DNA of 26,509 nt from contig JAEZQD010000016.1 of NCBI GenBank assembly GCA_023413185.1, positions 1 to 26,509 of the forward strand, read 5' to 3'. Below the pieces are notes generated by a model, which worked only from the letters and a program-made list of their open reading frames with translations, was not told where the DNA came from and searched no databases. The stretch comes from Bacillota bacterium. GTDB lineage: Bacteria > Bacillota > Clostridia > Oscillospirales > Ruminococcaceae. The position numbers and the translations under genes are program-made. Position 1 is the first letter of the stretch, and every line of letters begins with the position of its first letter. Below, piece after piece: positions 14,321 through 22,985 of this stretch.

Positions 14321-14433
14321 GCTAACGGGGAGTAGTTTTAAATCTCAAATCAACACACGAATCGCCCTGTGCGGTTCTGGTTTGGGGTCCGAAAAGGCGT
14401 ATTCCATTCGCCCTAGGTAACAAGACTTTTAGC
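14321..14433 (+). ncRNA. yybP-ykoY (manganese) riboswitch aptamer
   Basis: The leader of the P-type ATPase begins with P1 strand GCTAA (14321-14325) followed by GGGGAGTAG (14327-14335). Further in is CAACACACGAA, resembling the family's CAACAUACGA loop, and it closes with CAAGACTTTTAGC, where TTAGC (14429-14433) pairs with the first strand. The GGGGAGUAG and CAAGAC blocks at opposite ends are the family hallmarks. The class senses Mn2+ and often precedes Mn2+ exporters and P-type ATPases. I judged this by eye; a covariance-model search would settle it. Confidence 0.78.
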
Positions 14434-14478
14434 GTGTTCGGATGATTTTTTCCGTTACACAGGCTAATGGTCTTTTTT
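14422..14478 (+). terminator. Riboswitch expression platform: terminator using the P1 3' strand
   Basis: AAGACTTTTAGC (14422-14433), which contains the P1 3' strand, can instead pair with GCTAATGGTCTT (14463-14474), with 12 positions, one wobble and one mismatch, followed by TTTT. Inside, GTGT-CGGA (14434-14442) pairs with TCCG-ACAC (14451-14460). Ligand-stabilised P1 would prevent the terminator, giving an ON switch as known for this class. From 14479 to 14593 I see only a possible small GC-rich hairpin near 14540 and the ribosome binding site. Confidence 0.72.
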
Positions 14479-14593
14479 GTTGCACAAACGTACAAATATT
14501 CCTCGTTGCTGCGCATAATAATACCGTAGTCTGCCCACCGGGAAACAGCCCCGGAACAACGTGTTGCATTTACAGAACAAAGGAGCGTCTGAC

Positions 14594-17263
14594 ATGAACT
14601 ACGAGCAAAAACCGTCCGCCGAGGTCTGTGAGCAGCTGGAGGTTTCGCCATCTGCCGGACTGAGCACCGAGCAGGCAAAGGAGCGGCTGGCACGCTTTGG
14701 GGCAAACGAGTTTTCTGCCAAAAAACCCAAAACCAAGCTCAGTATGTTTTTAAGCCAGCTCAACGACCCGATGATCTACATCCTGTTTGCTGCAGCCGCC
14801 ATCTCGCTGTTCTTAAAAGAGGTTGGGGACGCGGCAATCATCTTAGCGGTGGTACTGCTCAACGCCATTATCGGCATGACGCAGGAGGCAAAGGCGGAGG
14901 CGGCGCTGGCGGCGCTCAAGCAGATGACCAGCCCCACGGCACTGGTGCGGCGGGACGGCAGGCTGCTAGACCTGCCTGCCAAGGAGCTTGTGCCGGGCGA
15001 CGTGGTGGTGCTTGACGCGGGGCGTGTGGTGCCCGCCGACCTTCGGCTGATTACCTCGGTGAACCTGAAGGTGGATGAGTCTGCCCTGACGGGCGAATCG
15101 GTGCCCAGCGAAAAGGACGCGTTCTTTGTCGCGGGTGGCAAAACCGGCGTTGGCGACAGGCTGAACATGGCGTTCTCCTCGACAAACGTCACCTACGGGC
15201 GGGGCGAGGGCGTGGTTACCACCACCGGCATGAACACCGAGATCGGGCGCATTGCAACCCTGCTCGGCAACGAAAAGGAGGAGATGACCCCGCTGCAAAA
15301 GCGCCTTGCCGACCTCGGTAAGCTGCTGGGCATCCTTGCCGTTGTCATCTGCGCGGCGTTGTTTGGCATTGCGGTGATACAAAAGCGGGATATCGCCGAG
15401 ATGCTGCTGACCGCCATCTCCCTTGCGGTTGCCGCTATCCCCGAGGGGCTGCCCGCAGTGGTGACCATTGTGCTTGCCATGGGCGTATCGCGCATGGTGA
15501 AGGTGAACACCATCGTGCGCCGCCTGCCGTCGGTAGAGACCTTAGGCGCTGTCAGCGTGGTGTGCTCGGATAAAACAGGAACCCTCACCCAAAACCGCAT
15601 GACAGTGGATCAGGTTTACGTGGGCGGCAAGACGAAGCCCGCGTCCGCGCTCTCCCCCGCCGAGGACAGCCTGTTTTTGACGGGTTTTGTGCTGTGCAAC
15701 GACGCATCGGTGCAAAACGGCGGTCGCGTGGGCGACCCCACCGAGCTTGCGCTGCTTGATATGGGTGCCCCGCTGAACCTCGGGCGCGAAACACTGGAGC
15801 AGACCTACCCGCGCATCGGCGAGCAGGCATTTGACTCTGACCGTAAGCTGATGACCACCGTACACCGAGCACCCGACGGGCGGGTTACCGCGTTTACCAA
15901 GGGCGCGATGGATGTACTGCTTTCGCGCTGTACCCAGATTATGGATGGCGGTGCCGCGCGTTCCTTGACCGCCGACGACCGCGCGGCTATTGAGTCCGCC
16001 GCATCAGCGATGGCAAAGGATGCCCTGCGTGTGCTTGCCCTTGCCGTAAAGTATGACGACGACACCGCAGCCGAGCAGTCGCTCTGCTTTGTGGGGCTTA
16101 CCGGCATGATCGACCCGCCCCGCCCCGAGGCAAAGGAGGCGGTGCGCAGGTTTAAGGACGCGCACATCCGCACCGTGATGATTACAGGCGACCACCGCGA
16201 CACCGCCCTTGCCATAGCGCGGCAGCTGGATATCGCAGCCGATGAGCACGAGTGCATCACCGGCGCAGAGCTTGACGGCATGACGCAGCAGCAGCTCAAC
16301 GAGCGCGCCGACAGCCTGCGCGTGTTTGCCCGTGTGTCCCCCGAGCATAAGGTGATGATCGTCAAGGCGCTGAAGTCACGGGGGTACATCGTTTCCATGA
16401 CGGGGGACGGCGTAAACGACGCGCCCTCCCTCAAGGCGGCGGACATCGGCGTTGCCATGGGCATTACCGGCACCGACGTCGCCAAGGGCGCCGCCGACAT
16501 GGTGCTGACCGACGACAACTTTGCCACCATCGAAAAGGCGGTGGAGGAAGGGCGCGGCATCTACGCGAACATCAAAAAGACGGTGCTGTTCTTGCTTTCG
16601 GCAAACTTCGGCGAGATTATATCGATGTTTACCGCCATCGTGCTGGGGCTTGCCGCGCCCCTGCGCGCCATCCACATCCTATGGGTGAACCTGATTACCG
16701 ACACCCTGCCCGGGCTTGCCCTTGGGGTGGACAGCAAGGACAAGGACATTATGAAGTCGCCGCCGCGTGACCCGGGCGAAAGCCTGTTTGCCCACGGCGG
16801 GCTTGCCCTTACGCTGCTGTACGGCTTTGTGGTGGCGGCCATTACGCTTGCGGCGTTTTTGTACCTGCCCCTTCGTATGATGCGGTTGTATGACATTAAG
16901 CCCAGCTTTGACGCCCTGGTGCACCTGCTCGATCACCCCGGAACCTTGATGCACGCGCAGACCTATGCGTTTGTCACGTTGGGTGTTTCGCAGCTGTTTC
17001 ACGCCGTGGGCATGCGCAACGTGGATAAGTCGGTGTTTGCGATGAACCATCTTTCCAACAGGCTGATGATCCTTGCGTTCTTCTCGGGTCTTGCGCTTCA
17101 GATTGCCGTTACCGAGATTCCCGTATTGACCAAGCTGTTTGGCACCGTGGCACTGTCGCTTGTCGAATGGCTGGAGCTCATAGCGCTTTCTGGCGTACCG
17201 CTTTTGGTGCACGAGCTGGTGGTGCTGGTGCGGTTTTTATCCCGCAGGGCAAAAAAGGCGTAG
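14594..17263 (+). CDS. P2-type cation-transporting ATPase (Ca2+/Mn2+ pump type)
   Basis: 889 residues, ten-helix P-type pump. Seen: N-terminal cation-ATPase domain (SAGLSTEQAKERLARFGANEF); actuator TGES (166-169); TM4 PEGLP (283-287); phosphorylation loop DKTGTLT with Asp326; KGAMDVLL nucleotide-domain motif; TGDHRDTA; and hinge TGDGVNDAP (603-611). Ion-site residues resemble SERCA/PMR1: Glu284 in TM4, NFGE (671-674) in TM5, NLITD (699-703) in TM6. That favours Ca2+ or Mn2+ rather than Na+/K+ or heavy metals (no CPC motif). ATG 14594 has AAAGGAG 8 nt upstream; an earlier TTG-type start at 14561 lacks one. The Mn2+-type riboswitch in its leader points to manganese export as a main role, as for L. 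lactis YoaB; specificity is inference. Confidence 0.95.
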   Translation: MNYEQKPSAEVCEQLEVSPSAGLSTEQAKERLARFGANEFSAKKPKTKLSMFLSQLNDPMIYILFAAAAISLFLKEVGDAAIILAVVLLNAIIGMTQEAKAEAALAALKQMTSPTALVRRDGRLLDLPAKELVPGDVVVLDAGRVVPADLRLITSVNLKVDESALTGESVPSEKDAFFVAGGKTGVGDRLNMAFSSTNVTYGRGEGVVTTTGMNTEIGRIATLLGNEKEEMTPLQKRLADLGKLLGILAVVICAALFGIAVIQKRDIAEMLLTAISLAVAAIPEGLPAVVTIVLAMGVSRMVKVNTIVRRLPSVETLGAVSVVCSDKTGTLTQNRMTVDQVYVGGKTKPASALSPAEDSLFLTGFVLCNDASVQNGGRVGDPTELALLDMGAPLNLGRETLEQTYPRIGEQAFDSDRKLMTTVHRAPDGRVTAFTKGAMDVLLSRCTQIMDGGAARSLTADDRAAIESAASAMAKDALRVLALAVKYDDDTAAEQSLCFVGLTGMIDPPRPEAKEAVRRFKDAHIRTVMITGDHRDTALAIARQLDIAADEHECITGAELDGMTQQQLNERADSLRVFARVSPEHKVMIVKALKSRGYIVSMTGDGVNDAPSLKAADIGVAMGITGTDVAKGAADMVLTDDNFATIEKAVEEGRGIYANIKKTVLFLLSANFGEIISMFTAIVLGLAAPLRAIHILWVNLITDTLPGLALGVDSKDKDIMKSPPRDPGESLFAHGGLALTLLYGFVVAAITLAAFLYLPLRMMRLYDIKPSFDALVHLLDHPGTLMHAQTYAFVTLGVSQLFHAVGMRNVDKSVFAMNHLSNRLMILAFFSGLALQIAVTEIPVLTKLFGTVALSLVEWLELIALSGVPLLVHELVVLVRFLSRRAKKA

Positions 17264-17306
17264 CGTTTCACCAGTTTGGCAGGTAACAACACCATACGCA
17301 CACACA

Positions 17307-17347
17307 AACACCCGGGTCTGTCACAAAACAGACTCGGGTGTTCTTTT
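17307..17347 (+). terminator. Terminator of the P-type ATPase gene
   Basis: AACACCCGGGTCTGT (17307-17321) pairs with ACAGACTCGGGTGTT (17328-17342) with one wobble, followed by CTTTT. It lies 44 bp after the stop. Confidence 0.88.
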
Positions 17348-17450
17348 ACGCGGATGCATGAGAAAAACCGTTTGTGTCAATACTATCCACAAAGATTGCC
17401 GTATTTTATACGAGCGGCAAACCCTTTAATTCACCAAAGGCAGGCAGACG

Positions 17451-18380
17451 ATGCGTATGAAAAGGTCAAGACTCCGCCGCACCAAGGCGTTTGCGCTCTC
17501 GTTCGGGGCGTCGCTCGTGATTCTGTCGCTCATCTTCATCCCGATTATGCTGGAGATAAGCCCCCTCAAGGACAGCTACCTGCCGGCAAGCAGCGCGCCG
17601 CAGAGCGAGGTGACCAACACCTATACCCCCGTAAGCGGCGACGCCATGACCGCACTGGTGGTGGTAACCGAAAACGGCATAGGTCGATACTTTGTGCTGA
17701 TGCGGTTCGACCCCGTGAACCGCCGCATCCCCATAACCTCCCTGCCCTATACGATGAAGGTGGTAACAGGCGAGCGCACCGACACGCTGGCTGGCTTTGA
17801 TATCTACGGCGGCACGCTGATGGTCAAGGATATCTTGGAGGCGGTTTTTGATATACCCATCGACCGCACCGCGCGGTTATCCTCCGACGCGTTTGTGAAG
17901 TCGCTCAATACGCTGGGGTCGGTTAGGTACACCCTGCCCTATACTCTGGTGTACAAGGACACCGCCTCGGACACCTACATCAACGTACCCAAGGGAACGC
18001 AGACCTTGGACGGGCGTTCGATGTACGACATGTTCCGCTTCCCCCAGTATGCCGAGGGGGAGGAGCACCGCTACAAGGTGCAGAGCGACCTGCTTGCAAA
18101 GCTCTTGAACCAGCGGGTGGACGAGTGGCTTGTTAAACACAGCGACAGCGTGTTCAACACCCTTGTGGGGCTTGCCGAGACCGATATCTCGTACAACGAC
18201 TACCGGCAGCGTCTTTCGGCACTGGGCAGCTTTGCGCAGCTTGAGGGGGACGTTTCGATCCCCGTATTTGTAAGCGGGCAATTTTCGTCCGAGAGCTTTG
18301 CCATTACCCAGCAGTCGGTAGACACGGTACACATGTACTTTGCCTCGAAACAGCCGCAGGAGGAGGCAGACGCGGCGTAA
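17451..18380 (+). CDS. Degenerate LCP (LytR-CpsA-Psr)-like membrane-anchored protein
   Basis: 309 residues: a basic start (MRMKRSRLRRTK), one membrane helix (about 12-34) and an extracellular domain, so type II topology. The order of elements follows LCP phosphotransferases: FDPVNRRIPITSLPYTM where LCP has the SIPRD segment; FDIYGGTLMVKDILEAVFDIPIDR where LCP has AYGG...VE-LLGIPID; and LDGRSMYDMFRFPQY where LCP has L-G--AL-Y-R-R. The key Arg/Asp after the SIP-like strand and the second Arg of RxR are replaced (SLPYTM, RFP), so transferase activity is doubtful. True LCP enzymes attach teichoic acids or capsules to peptidoglycan. ATG 17451 is preceded by AAAGG at 10 nt. Single gene with its own terminator. 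The assignment rests on pattern only. Confidence 0.65.
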   Translation: MRMKRSRLRRTKAFALSFGASLVILSLIFIPIMLEISPLKDSYLPASSAPQSEVTNTYTPVSGDAMTALVVVTENGIGRYFVLMRFDPVNRRIPITSLPYTMKVVTGERTDTLAGFDIYGGTLMVKDILEAVFDIPIDRTARLSSDAFVKSLNTLGSVRYTLPYTLVYKDTASDTYINVPKGTQTLDGRSMYDMFRFPQYAEGEEHRYKVQSDLLAKLLNQRVDEWLVKHSDSVFNTLVGLAETDISYNDYRQRLSALGSFAQLEGDVSIPVFVSGQFSSESFAITQQSVDTVHMYFASKQPQEEADAA

Positions 18381-18408
18381 TTGCCCGTTTGCGCGGTGAC
18401 AACAGACT

Positions 18409-18437
18409 AAGGCGGACGCTTACGCGCCCGCCTTTTT
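18409..18437 (+). terminator. Terminator of the LCP-like gene
   Basis: AAGGCGGACGC (18409-18419) pairs with GCGCCCGCCTT (18424-18434) with one mismatch and TTAC loop, then a T-rich tail, 28 bp after the stop. Confidence 0.85.
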
Positions 18438-18483
18438 CTTTAGAAACAATCAACAAAAACTATCTACTCAATAAGCGGCAGGA

Positions 18484-18738
18484 CTATTGCCGCGTCGTCT
18501 CCACCGTAATGTCAAATGCCTTGCGCCGCGCCATGCGCAGACTAAAATAGATGAGCAGTACGCCAAACGCCGCGCACAACGTAAGCGCCGCGACCCCAAG
18601 CGCAACAAACCACAGACCGTTTAAAACACATTGAGCCAACGCATAGCACACCGCCGCAATCAAAAGCAGCATGGTAATCAGCTTAGAAGCGCGCTGACCA
18701 AAAAAAGAATACTCTTTGATGCCGGTTTCCTTATCCAT
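18484..18738 (-). CDS. Small hypothetical membrane protein with two helices
   Basis: 84 residues, not recognised. A short polar N-terminus (MDKETGIKEYSFFGQRASK), two hydrophobic helices (LITMLLLIAAVCYALAQCVL and LWFVALGVAALTLCAAFGVLLIYFSL) and a basic then polar tail (RMARRKAFDITVETTRQ). The positive residues after helix 2 suggest both ends are cytoplasmic. ATG 18738 has a GCGAGG site. It has its own promoter at 18842-18870 and a leader near 97 nt. It lies convergent to the LCP-like gene and downstream of, but separated by a terminator from, the ATPase operon. It may act on the membrane or a partner; no function can be claimed. Confidence 0.7.
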   Translation of the reverse strand: MDKETGIKEYSFFGQRASKLITMLLLIAAVCYALAQCVLNGLWFVALGVAALTLCAAFGVLLIYFSLRMARRKAFDITVETTRQ

Positions 18739-18841
18739 TCATACCTCGCTCTCCATGCACAAAAGCTGCATGGCGCAATGTCAATATTCCCGTTTGGTAA
18801 CCCTCGTTGTCGAGATACACCGTACCGTGTTTGTTGACATA

Positions 18842-18870
18842 ACTATACCACAGCGGTACCGGTGATTCAA
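18842..18870 (-). promoter_or_regulatory. Promoter of the small membrane protein gene
   Basis: Minus-strand -35 TTGAAT (18870-18865), 17-nt spacer, -10 TATAGT (18847-18842) with upstream TGG. The leader carries a small hairpin (CCATGCA 18753-18759 with TGCATGG 18767-18773) just before the ribosome site. The rest of 18739-19004 shows nothing else recognisable except a 5-6-bp hairpin at 18956-18973. Confidence 0.6.
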
Positions 18871-19004
18871 GAACAAAAGGTTTACAATCCAGGTACTCAT
18901 TTAGTGCCGATTATTCGTTGCTTTACTGCGTTTGCAACACAAATTTTATGGCGTGTCCCGATTCGTGTCGGGGATTGTTACACAGCGGTTACAGCATATA
19001 ATAA

Positions 19005-19045
19005 GCAGGAGCGCCCCGTGTACCAATTACACGGGGCGCTCCTGC
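19005..19045 (-). terminator. Terminator of the V/A-type ATPase operon
   Basis: A perfect 18-bp inverted repeat (19005-19022 with 19028-19045; core GAGCGCCCCGTGTA) around CCAAT, starting 3 bp after the subunit D stop. On the minus strand it is followed by TTATTATATG, a modest U-rich tail. Confidence 0.85.
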
Positions 19046-19048
19046 GGG

Positions 19049-19684
19049 TTACGCTCGCTTTGCGGCGGACGCTTCCCGCGCCGATTTTTTCTTGATGACC
19101 TTCATGCGCGAAAACTCCTCGCGCTCCTTTTCCTCAAGATAATCGGAGATATACTTTACCGTGCCCTCAAAGCGCGGTATGATGATGTTTTTAAGCGAGT
19201 TTGCCCTGCGCTGCGTTTTTTTAATTGCCATGGCAAGGCGGTACACGCTGTTCTCTACCTCGGCAAGGGTTGCTGTTAGCTGCAACAGGTTTGTAAACGA
19301 GCCGTACGCATCGTCAAGCTGCGAGCTTGTGTGGTACAGACCGTAATGGGGCTCGAGCTTTACGGGCGCGAGCGCGATGTTTGGGATCTCAACGCCCATT
19401 ACGCTGCGCACACGAATCTCCATCCCGCTATAGATCGGGATCGCCTGCGCGTCGTTGTCCACAATACCCATGTCAAGGTTTGCAAACTGCAGCGAGCGGT
19501 ACGCCTCGTTGTAGGCGTTGTCGATCTCCTCACCGATGGTATTGGCCTTTTCTATGAGCTGCATCATCTCGCGCACCAGGATATTGCGCTTGCGGTCAAG
19601 CAGCTCAAACCCCAGTGTGGAGAGTGCAAGCGATTTTTTGGTGGCTATCAGGTTTCCCTTGGTTGGGAATATCTGCTCTGCCAT
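19049..19684 (-). CDS. ntpD: V/A-type ATPase subunit D (central stalk)
   Basis: 211 residues, usual for the family. It forms the long coiled-coil rotor shaft inside the A3B3 head, coupling catalysis to rotation. The N-terminal helix region (IFPTKGNLIATKKSLALSTLGFELLDRKRNILVREMM, in parts) with conserved P-T-K/R-x-x-L-x-x-x-K-x-x-L-x-x-A-x-x-G-x-x-L-L-x-x-K-R is diagnostic. The C-terminal helix (AIKKTQRRANSLKNIIIPRFEGTVKYI, in parts) is the second strand of the coiled coil, followed by a very basic tail. ATG 19684 overlaps the subunit B stop in TGATG, so translation is coupled. It is the last gene of the operon. Confidence 0.95.
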   Translation of the reverse strand: MAEQIFPTKGNLIATKKSLALSTLGFELLDRKRNILVREMMQLIEKANTIGEEIDNAYNEAYRSLQFANLDMGIVDNDAQAIPIYSGMEIRVRSVMGVEIPNIALAPVKLEPHYGLYHTSSQLDDAYGSFTNLLQLTATLAEVENSVYRLAMAIKKTQRRANSLKNIIIPRFEGTVKYISDYLEEKEREEFSRMKVIKKKSAREASAAKRA

Positions 19685-21093
19685 CAGGCATCACCTCGAA
19701 AACTGTTTGCTGCGCTGTCGACATAATACTTATCCACTATCTCGTTGTCCAGGCGGTCAAGCTCCTCACGCGGCAGCAGCGAAAGCAGCTTCCAGCCGAG
19801 GTCAAGCGTCTGCTCGATGCTGCGGTTGTCGTCAAACTTCTGGGTGATAAACCGCTTTTCGAACTCCTTGCCAAACTGGATGTACTGCTTGTCGGTGGGC
19901 GAAAGCTCCTCCTCACCGATAACCGAGGCTAGCGCACGCGCGTCCTGCACCTTGGCGTAGCTTGCAAACAGCTGGTTTGCCACCGCCGAGTGGTCGGCAC
20001 GGGTATAGCCTTCGCCGATGCCGTCCTTCATCAGGCGCGACAGCGAGGGCAGCACCGCAATAGACGGGTAAACCCCCGACTGGTCCAGCGACCGGTCGAG
20101 CACAATCTGCCCTTCGGTGATGTAGCCCGTCAGGTCGGGCACGGGGTGGGTGATGTCGTCGTTTGGCATGGTGAGGATGGGTATCTGGGTAACCGAGCCG
20201 CCCTTGCCCTTGACAATGCCCGCGCGCTCGTACAGCGACGCAAGGTCGGAGTACAGGTAGCCCGGGTAGCCCTTGCGCCCGGGAATCTCGCCCTTGGAGG
20301 ACGAGAACTCGCGCAGCGCCTCTGCGTAGGAGGTCATATCGGTTAAAATAACAAGGATGTGCATGCCGTGCTCGTAGGCAAGGTACTCCGCGGCGGTCAG
20401 CGCGCAGCGCGGCGCGAGGATGCGCTCGATAATCGGGTCGTTGGAGAGGTTTAAAAACATAACCACCTTCTCCAAAACGCCGCTTTCTTCAAACGAGCGG
20501 CGGAAGTAGTCGGCGACGTCGTTCTTAACGCCCATGGCGGCAAACACCACGCCAAAGCCGGCACCCTCCTGCTCGGCAATCTGCGCCTGGCGCACAATCT
20601 GCACCGCAAGCTTGTTGTGGCTAAGCCCCGAGCCCGAAAAGATGGGCAGCTTCTGCCCGCGTATCAGCGTTATCAGCGCGTCAATCGACGAGATGCCCGT
20701 GCGGATGTAGTTACGCGGATACACACGCGAAACGGGGTTTAAGGGCTTGCCGTTAATGTCGAGCTTCTTGTCGTAATAGATCTCGCCCAACCCGTCGATG
20801 GGACGCCCCACGCCGTTAAAGATGCGCCCGAGCAGCTCCTTAGAAACAGGCAGCTCCATCGGGTGCCCCGTCAGGCGGGTGGTGGTATTGGTAAGCGAAA
20901 GACCCTGCGTGCCTTCGAACACCTGAATAACCGCCCGGTGTCCGTCTATCTGCACCACGCGTCCGGTGCGCGTATCGCCGCCCGAAAGCTTAATCTCCAC
21001 AATCTCGTCAAAGCTAACCGACGGGGTGTTGTCAAGCACGACAAGCGGACCGTTGATCTCTGTCAGCCCTGTCAGCTGGGTGTTCATACTCAT
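19684..21093 (-). CDS. ntpB: V/A-type ATPase subunit B (non-catalytic)
   Basis: About 469 residues. It shares the A3B3 head with subunit A but lacks a functional P-loop: GSGLSHNKLA sits at the position of Walker A, as in all B subunits. Also seen: LTEINGPLVVLDN at the N-terminus (beta-barrel); ELLGRIFNGVGRPIDGL; PRNYIRTGISSIDALITLIRGQKLPIF in parts; TDMTSYAEALREFSSSKGEIPGRKGYPGYLYSDLASLYERAG in parts; and SLSRLMKDGIG. Three in-frame ATG codons (21096, 21093, 21087) follow AAAGGA; 21093 gives the best spacing. The stop overlaps the start of subunit D. A in-frame extension to 21138 lacks a ribosome site. Confidence 0.95.
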   Translation of the reverse strand: MSMNTQLTGLTEINGPLVVLDNTPSVSFDEIVEIKLSGGDTRTGRVVQIDGHRAVIQVFEGTQGLSLTNTTTRLTGHPMELPVSKELLGRIFNGVGRPIDGLGEIYYDKKLDINGKPLNPVSRVYPRNYIRTGISSIDALITLIRGQKLPIFSGSGLSHNKLAVQIVRQAQIAEQEGAGFGVVFAAMGVKNDVADYFRRSFEESGVLEKVVMFLNLSNDPIIERILAPRCALTAAEYLAYEHGMHILVILTDMTSYAEALREFSSSKGEIPGRKGYPGYLYSDLASLYERAGIVKGKGGSVTQIPILTMPNDDITHPVPDLTGYITEGQIVLDRSLDQSGVYPSIAVLPSLSRLMKDGIGEGYTRADHSAVANQLFASYAKVQDARALASVIGEEELSPTDKQYIQFGKEFEKRFITQKFDDNRSIEQTLDLGWKLLSLLPREELDRLDNEIVDKYYVDSAANSFRGDA

Positions 21094-21204
21094 CATCTTC
21101 CTTTGTGTAATACAAATCTCTGACGAAAACCCGGGCATACGTATCCAGTCGGTTGTTCGTCGAGATCCCGTATCAGGATGTGCGCAGTAACCCGCATGCC
21201 GGTG

Positions 21205-22953
21205 TTATTTAATGCTGCGCAGAGCGCTGTCGATGCTTGTGTAGTAGTCATCAAACAGCTCCGGCTTGTCGTTTGGCACGTCGTACTTCATCTTTATCAG
21301 CTTTTCAAAGATGCCGGTTTCGGCAATCAGCCGTACGGGTATGCCGGTGAGGACTACCGCGTGCGCCTGACGGTGTAGATACAAAATGACCTCCATCATC
21401 TTAAGCTGCTTTGAAAGCGGCACATAGGTATCGTCCTTATGAAAGGCGTTTTGCTGCAAAAATCCGACGCGGATAACCCGCGAAATCTCAATAATCAGCT
21501 TCTGGTCGTCGGGCAGCACATCGGCACCGATGAGCTTTACAATCTCAAGCAGCTTGTTTTCCTCCTGCAAAAGGGTTGCAATCTCCTGACGGCGCTTTAA
21601 GAAGCCGCGGTCCACGTTGTGCGCGTACCACTGGGACAGATCCTCCACATACTCGCTGTAGCTGGTCGTCCAGTTGATGGCGGCGTAGTGACGGGCATAG
21701 GCAAGCGACTTATCGAGCGCCCAGAAGCAACGCACAAACCGCTTGGTGTTCTGGGTAACAGGCTCGGAAAAATCCGCGCCCTGGGGCGAAACCGCGCCGA
21801 TAACCGACACCGAGCCCTCGCTGCCGCACAGGGTAACCATGTCGCCCGCACGCTCGTAAAACTGCGAAAGGCGCGACGGCAGGTAGGCGGGGAATCCCTC
21901 CTCGGCGGGCATCTCCTCAAGGCGACCCGATATCTCGCGCAGCGCCTCCGCCCAGCGGGAGGTGGAGTCTGCCATAACCGCCACGTGGTAGCCCATGTCG
22001 CGATAGTATTCCGCCAGCGTAATGCCGGTGTAGATTGATGCCTCGCGCGCCGCAACCGGCATGTTGGAGGTATTTGCGATAAGCACCGTGCGGTCGGTAA
22101 GCGCCTTGCCGGTGCGCGGGTCAATCAGCTCCGAGAACTCCTCGAGCACCTGCGTCATCTCGTTGCCGCGCTCGCCGCAGCCGATGTACACAATAATGTC
22201 GGCATCGCACCACTTGGCAAGCTGATGCTGCGTCATGGTCTTGCCTGTTCCAAAGCCGCCGGGCACCGCAGCCGTACCGCCCTTAGCGATTGGGAACAGC
22301 GTATCGATGACGCGCTGCCCGGTAATCAGGGGCTTGGTAATCGGCAGACGCTCCATAACGGGGCGCGGAATGCGGATAGGCCACCGCTGGCACAGCGTAA
22401 GCGTATGCTCCGCGCCCAGCTCGTCGGTCAGCTTGATGATGGGGTCGTTTAATGTATAGTCGCCGTTTTCGGCTGTCCAGGTAACGGTACCCGAAAGGTT
22501 CGGGGGCACCATCAGGCGGTGTTCCACAACCGGGGTCTCCTGGCACAGTGCATAGAACTGCCCGCCGTGAAGTACCTCGCCCTGTTTTGCGGTGACGGTG
22601 GTGCTCCAGCGGCGTGTCTCATCAAGAGAGGGCACGTTGCACCCTTCGCCGATAAACGCGCCGGTGCTTTTTTCAATCTCACGCAGGGGTCGCTCGATGC
22701 CGTCGAAGATGTTCGAAAGGATGCCGGGACCGAGCGTCACGCTCATCGGGCTGCCTGTGGCAAACACCGGCTCGCCCGGGCACAACCCCGTGGTCACCTC
22801 GTACACCTGAATGGTGGTGGCGTCGCTGGCAATCGAGATAACCTCGCCAACCAGACGCTTGTTGCCCACATACACCATTTCCAGCATCGAAAAATCGGTG
22901 GTATCCTTTACGGTCACAACCGGACCGTTGATGGAGTAGATTACGTTATTCAA
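21205..22953 (-). CDS. ntpA: V/A-type ATPase catalytic subunit A
   Basis: About 582 residues with a TTG start. ATP-hydrolysing subunit. Walker A is PGGFGTGKT (231-239). Also seen: the bulge region GEGCNVPSLDETRRW in the A-specific insert; VYIGCGERGNEMTQVLEEF; TSNMPVAAREASIYTGITLAEYYRDMG in parts; MADSTSRWAEALREISGRLEEMP in parts; and GAVSPQGADFSEPVTQ. I chose TTG 22953 because the product then begins NNVIYSINGPVV, the normal family beginning, with AAAGGGAT about 9-10 nt upstream. The frame stays open to 23076 (ATG at 23028), but that segment encodes a non-homologous tail, lacks a ribosome site and holds a strong hairpin. Subunit B follows after about 110 bp. Confidence 0.95.
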   Translation of the reverse strand: MNNVIYSINGPVVTVKDTTDFSMLEMVYVGNKRLVGEVISIASDATTIQVYEVTTGLCPGEPVFATGSPMSVTLGPGILSNIFDGIERPLREIEKSTGAFIGEGCNVPSLDETRRWSTTVTAKQGEVLHGGQFYALCQETPVVEHRLMVPPNLSGTVTWTAENGDYTLNDPIIKLTDELGAEHTLTLCQRWPIRIPRPVMERLPITKPLITGQRVIDTLFPIAKGGTAAVPGGFGTGKTMTQHQLAKWCDADIIVYIGCGERGNEMTQVLEEFSELIDPRTGKALTDRTVLIANTSNMPVAAREASIYTGITLAEYYRDMGYHVAVMADSTSRWAEALREISGRLEEMPAEEGFPAYLPSRLSQFYERAGDMVTLCGSEGSVSVIGAVSPQGADFSEPVTQNTKRFVRCFWALDKSLAYARHYAAINWTTSYSEYVEDLSQWYAHNVDRGFLKRRQEIATLLQEENKLLEIVKLIGADVLPDDQKLIIEISRVIRVGFLQQNAFHKDDTYVPLSKQLKMMEVILYLHRQAHAVVLTGIPVRLIAETGIFEKLIKMKYDVPNDKPELFDDYYTSIDSALRSIK

Positions 22954-22985
22954 AAACGGTTCATCCCTTTCAGTTGGGATCGGCG

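Noticed and set aside
14434..14460. Small hairpin after riboswitch P1 as an independent terminator
   Set aside because: It is not followed directly by a T run; it fits better as the inner part of the larger stem formed by 14422-14433 and 14463-14474.
15805..16560. 251-codon open frame on the minus strand inside the P-type ATPase gene
   Set aside because: Antisense to the nucleotide-binding and hinge domains; a Ser/Ala-rich composition typical of reverse-strand shadows.
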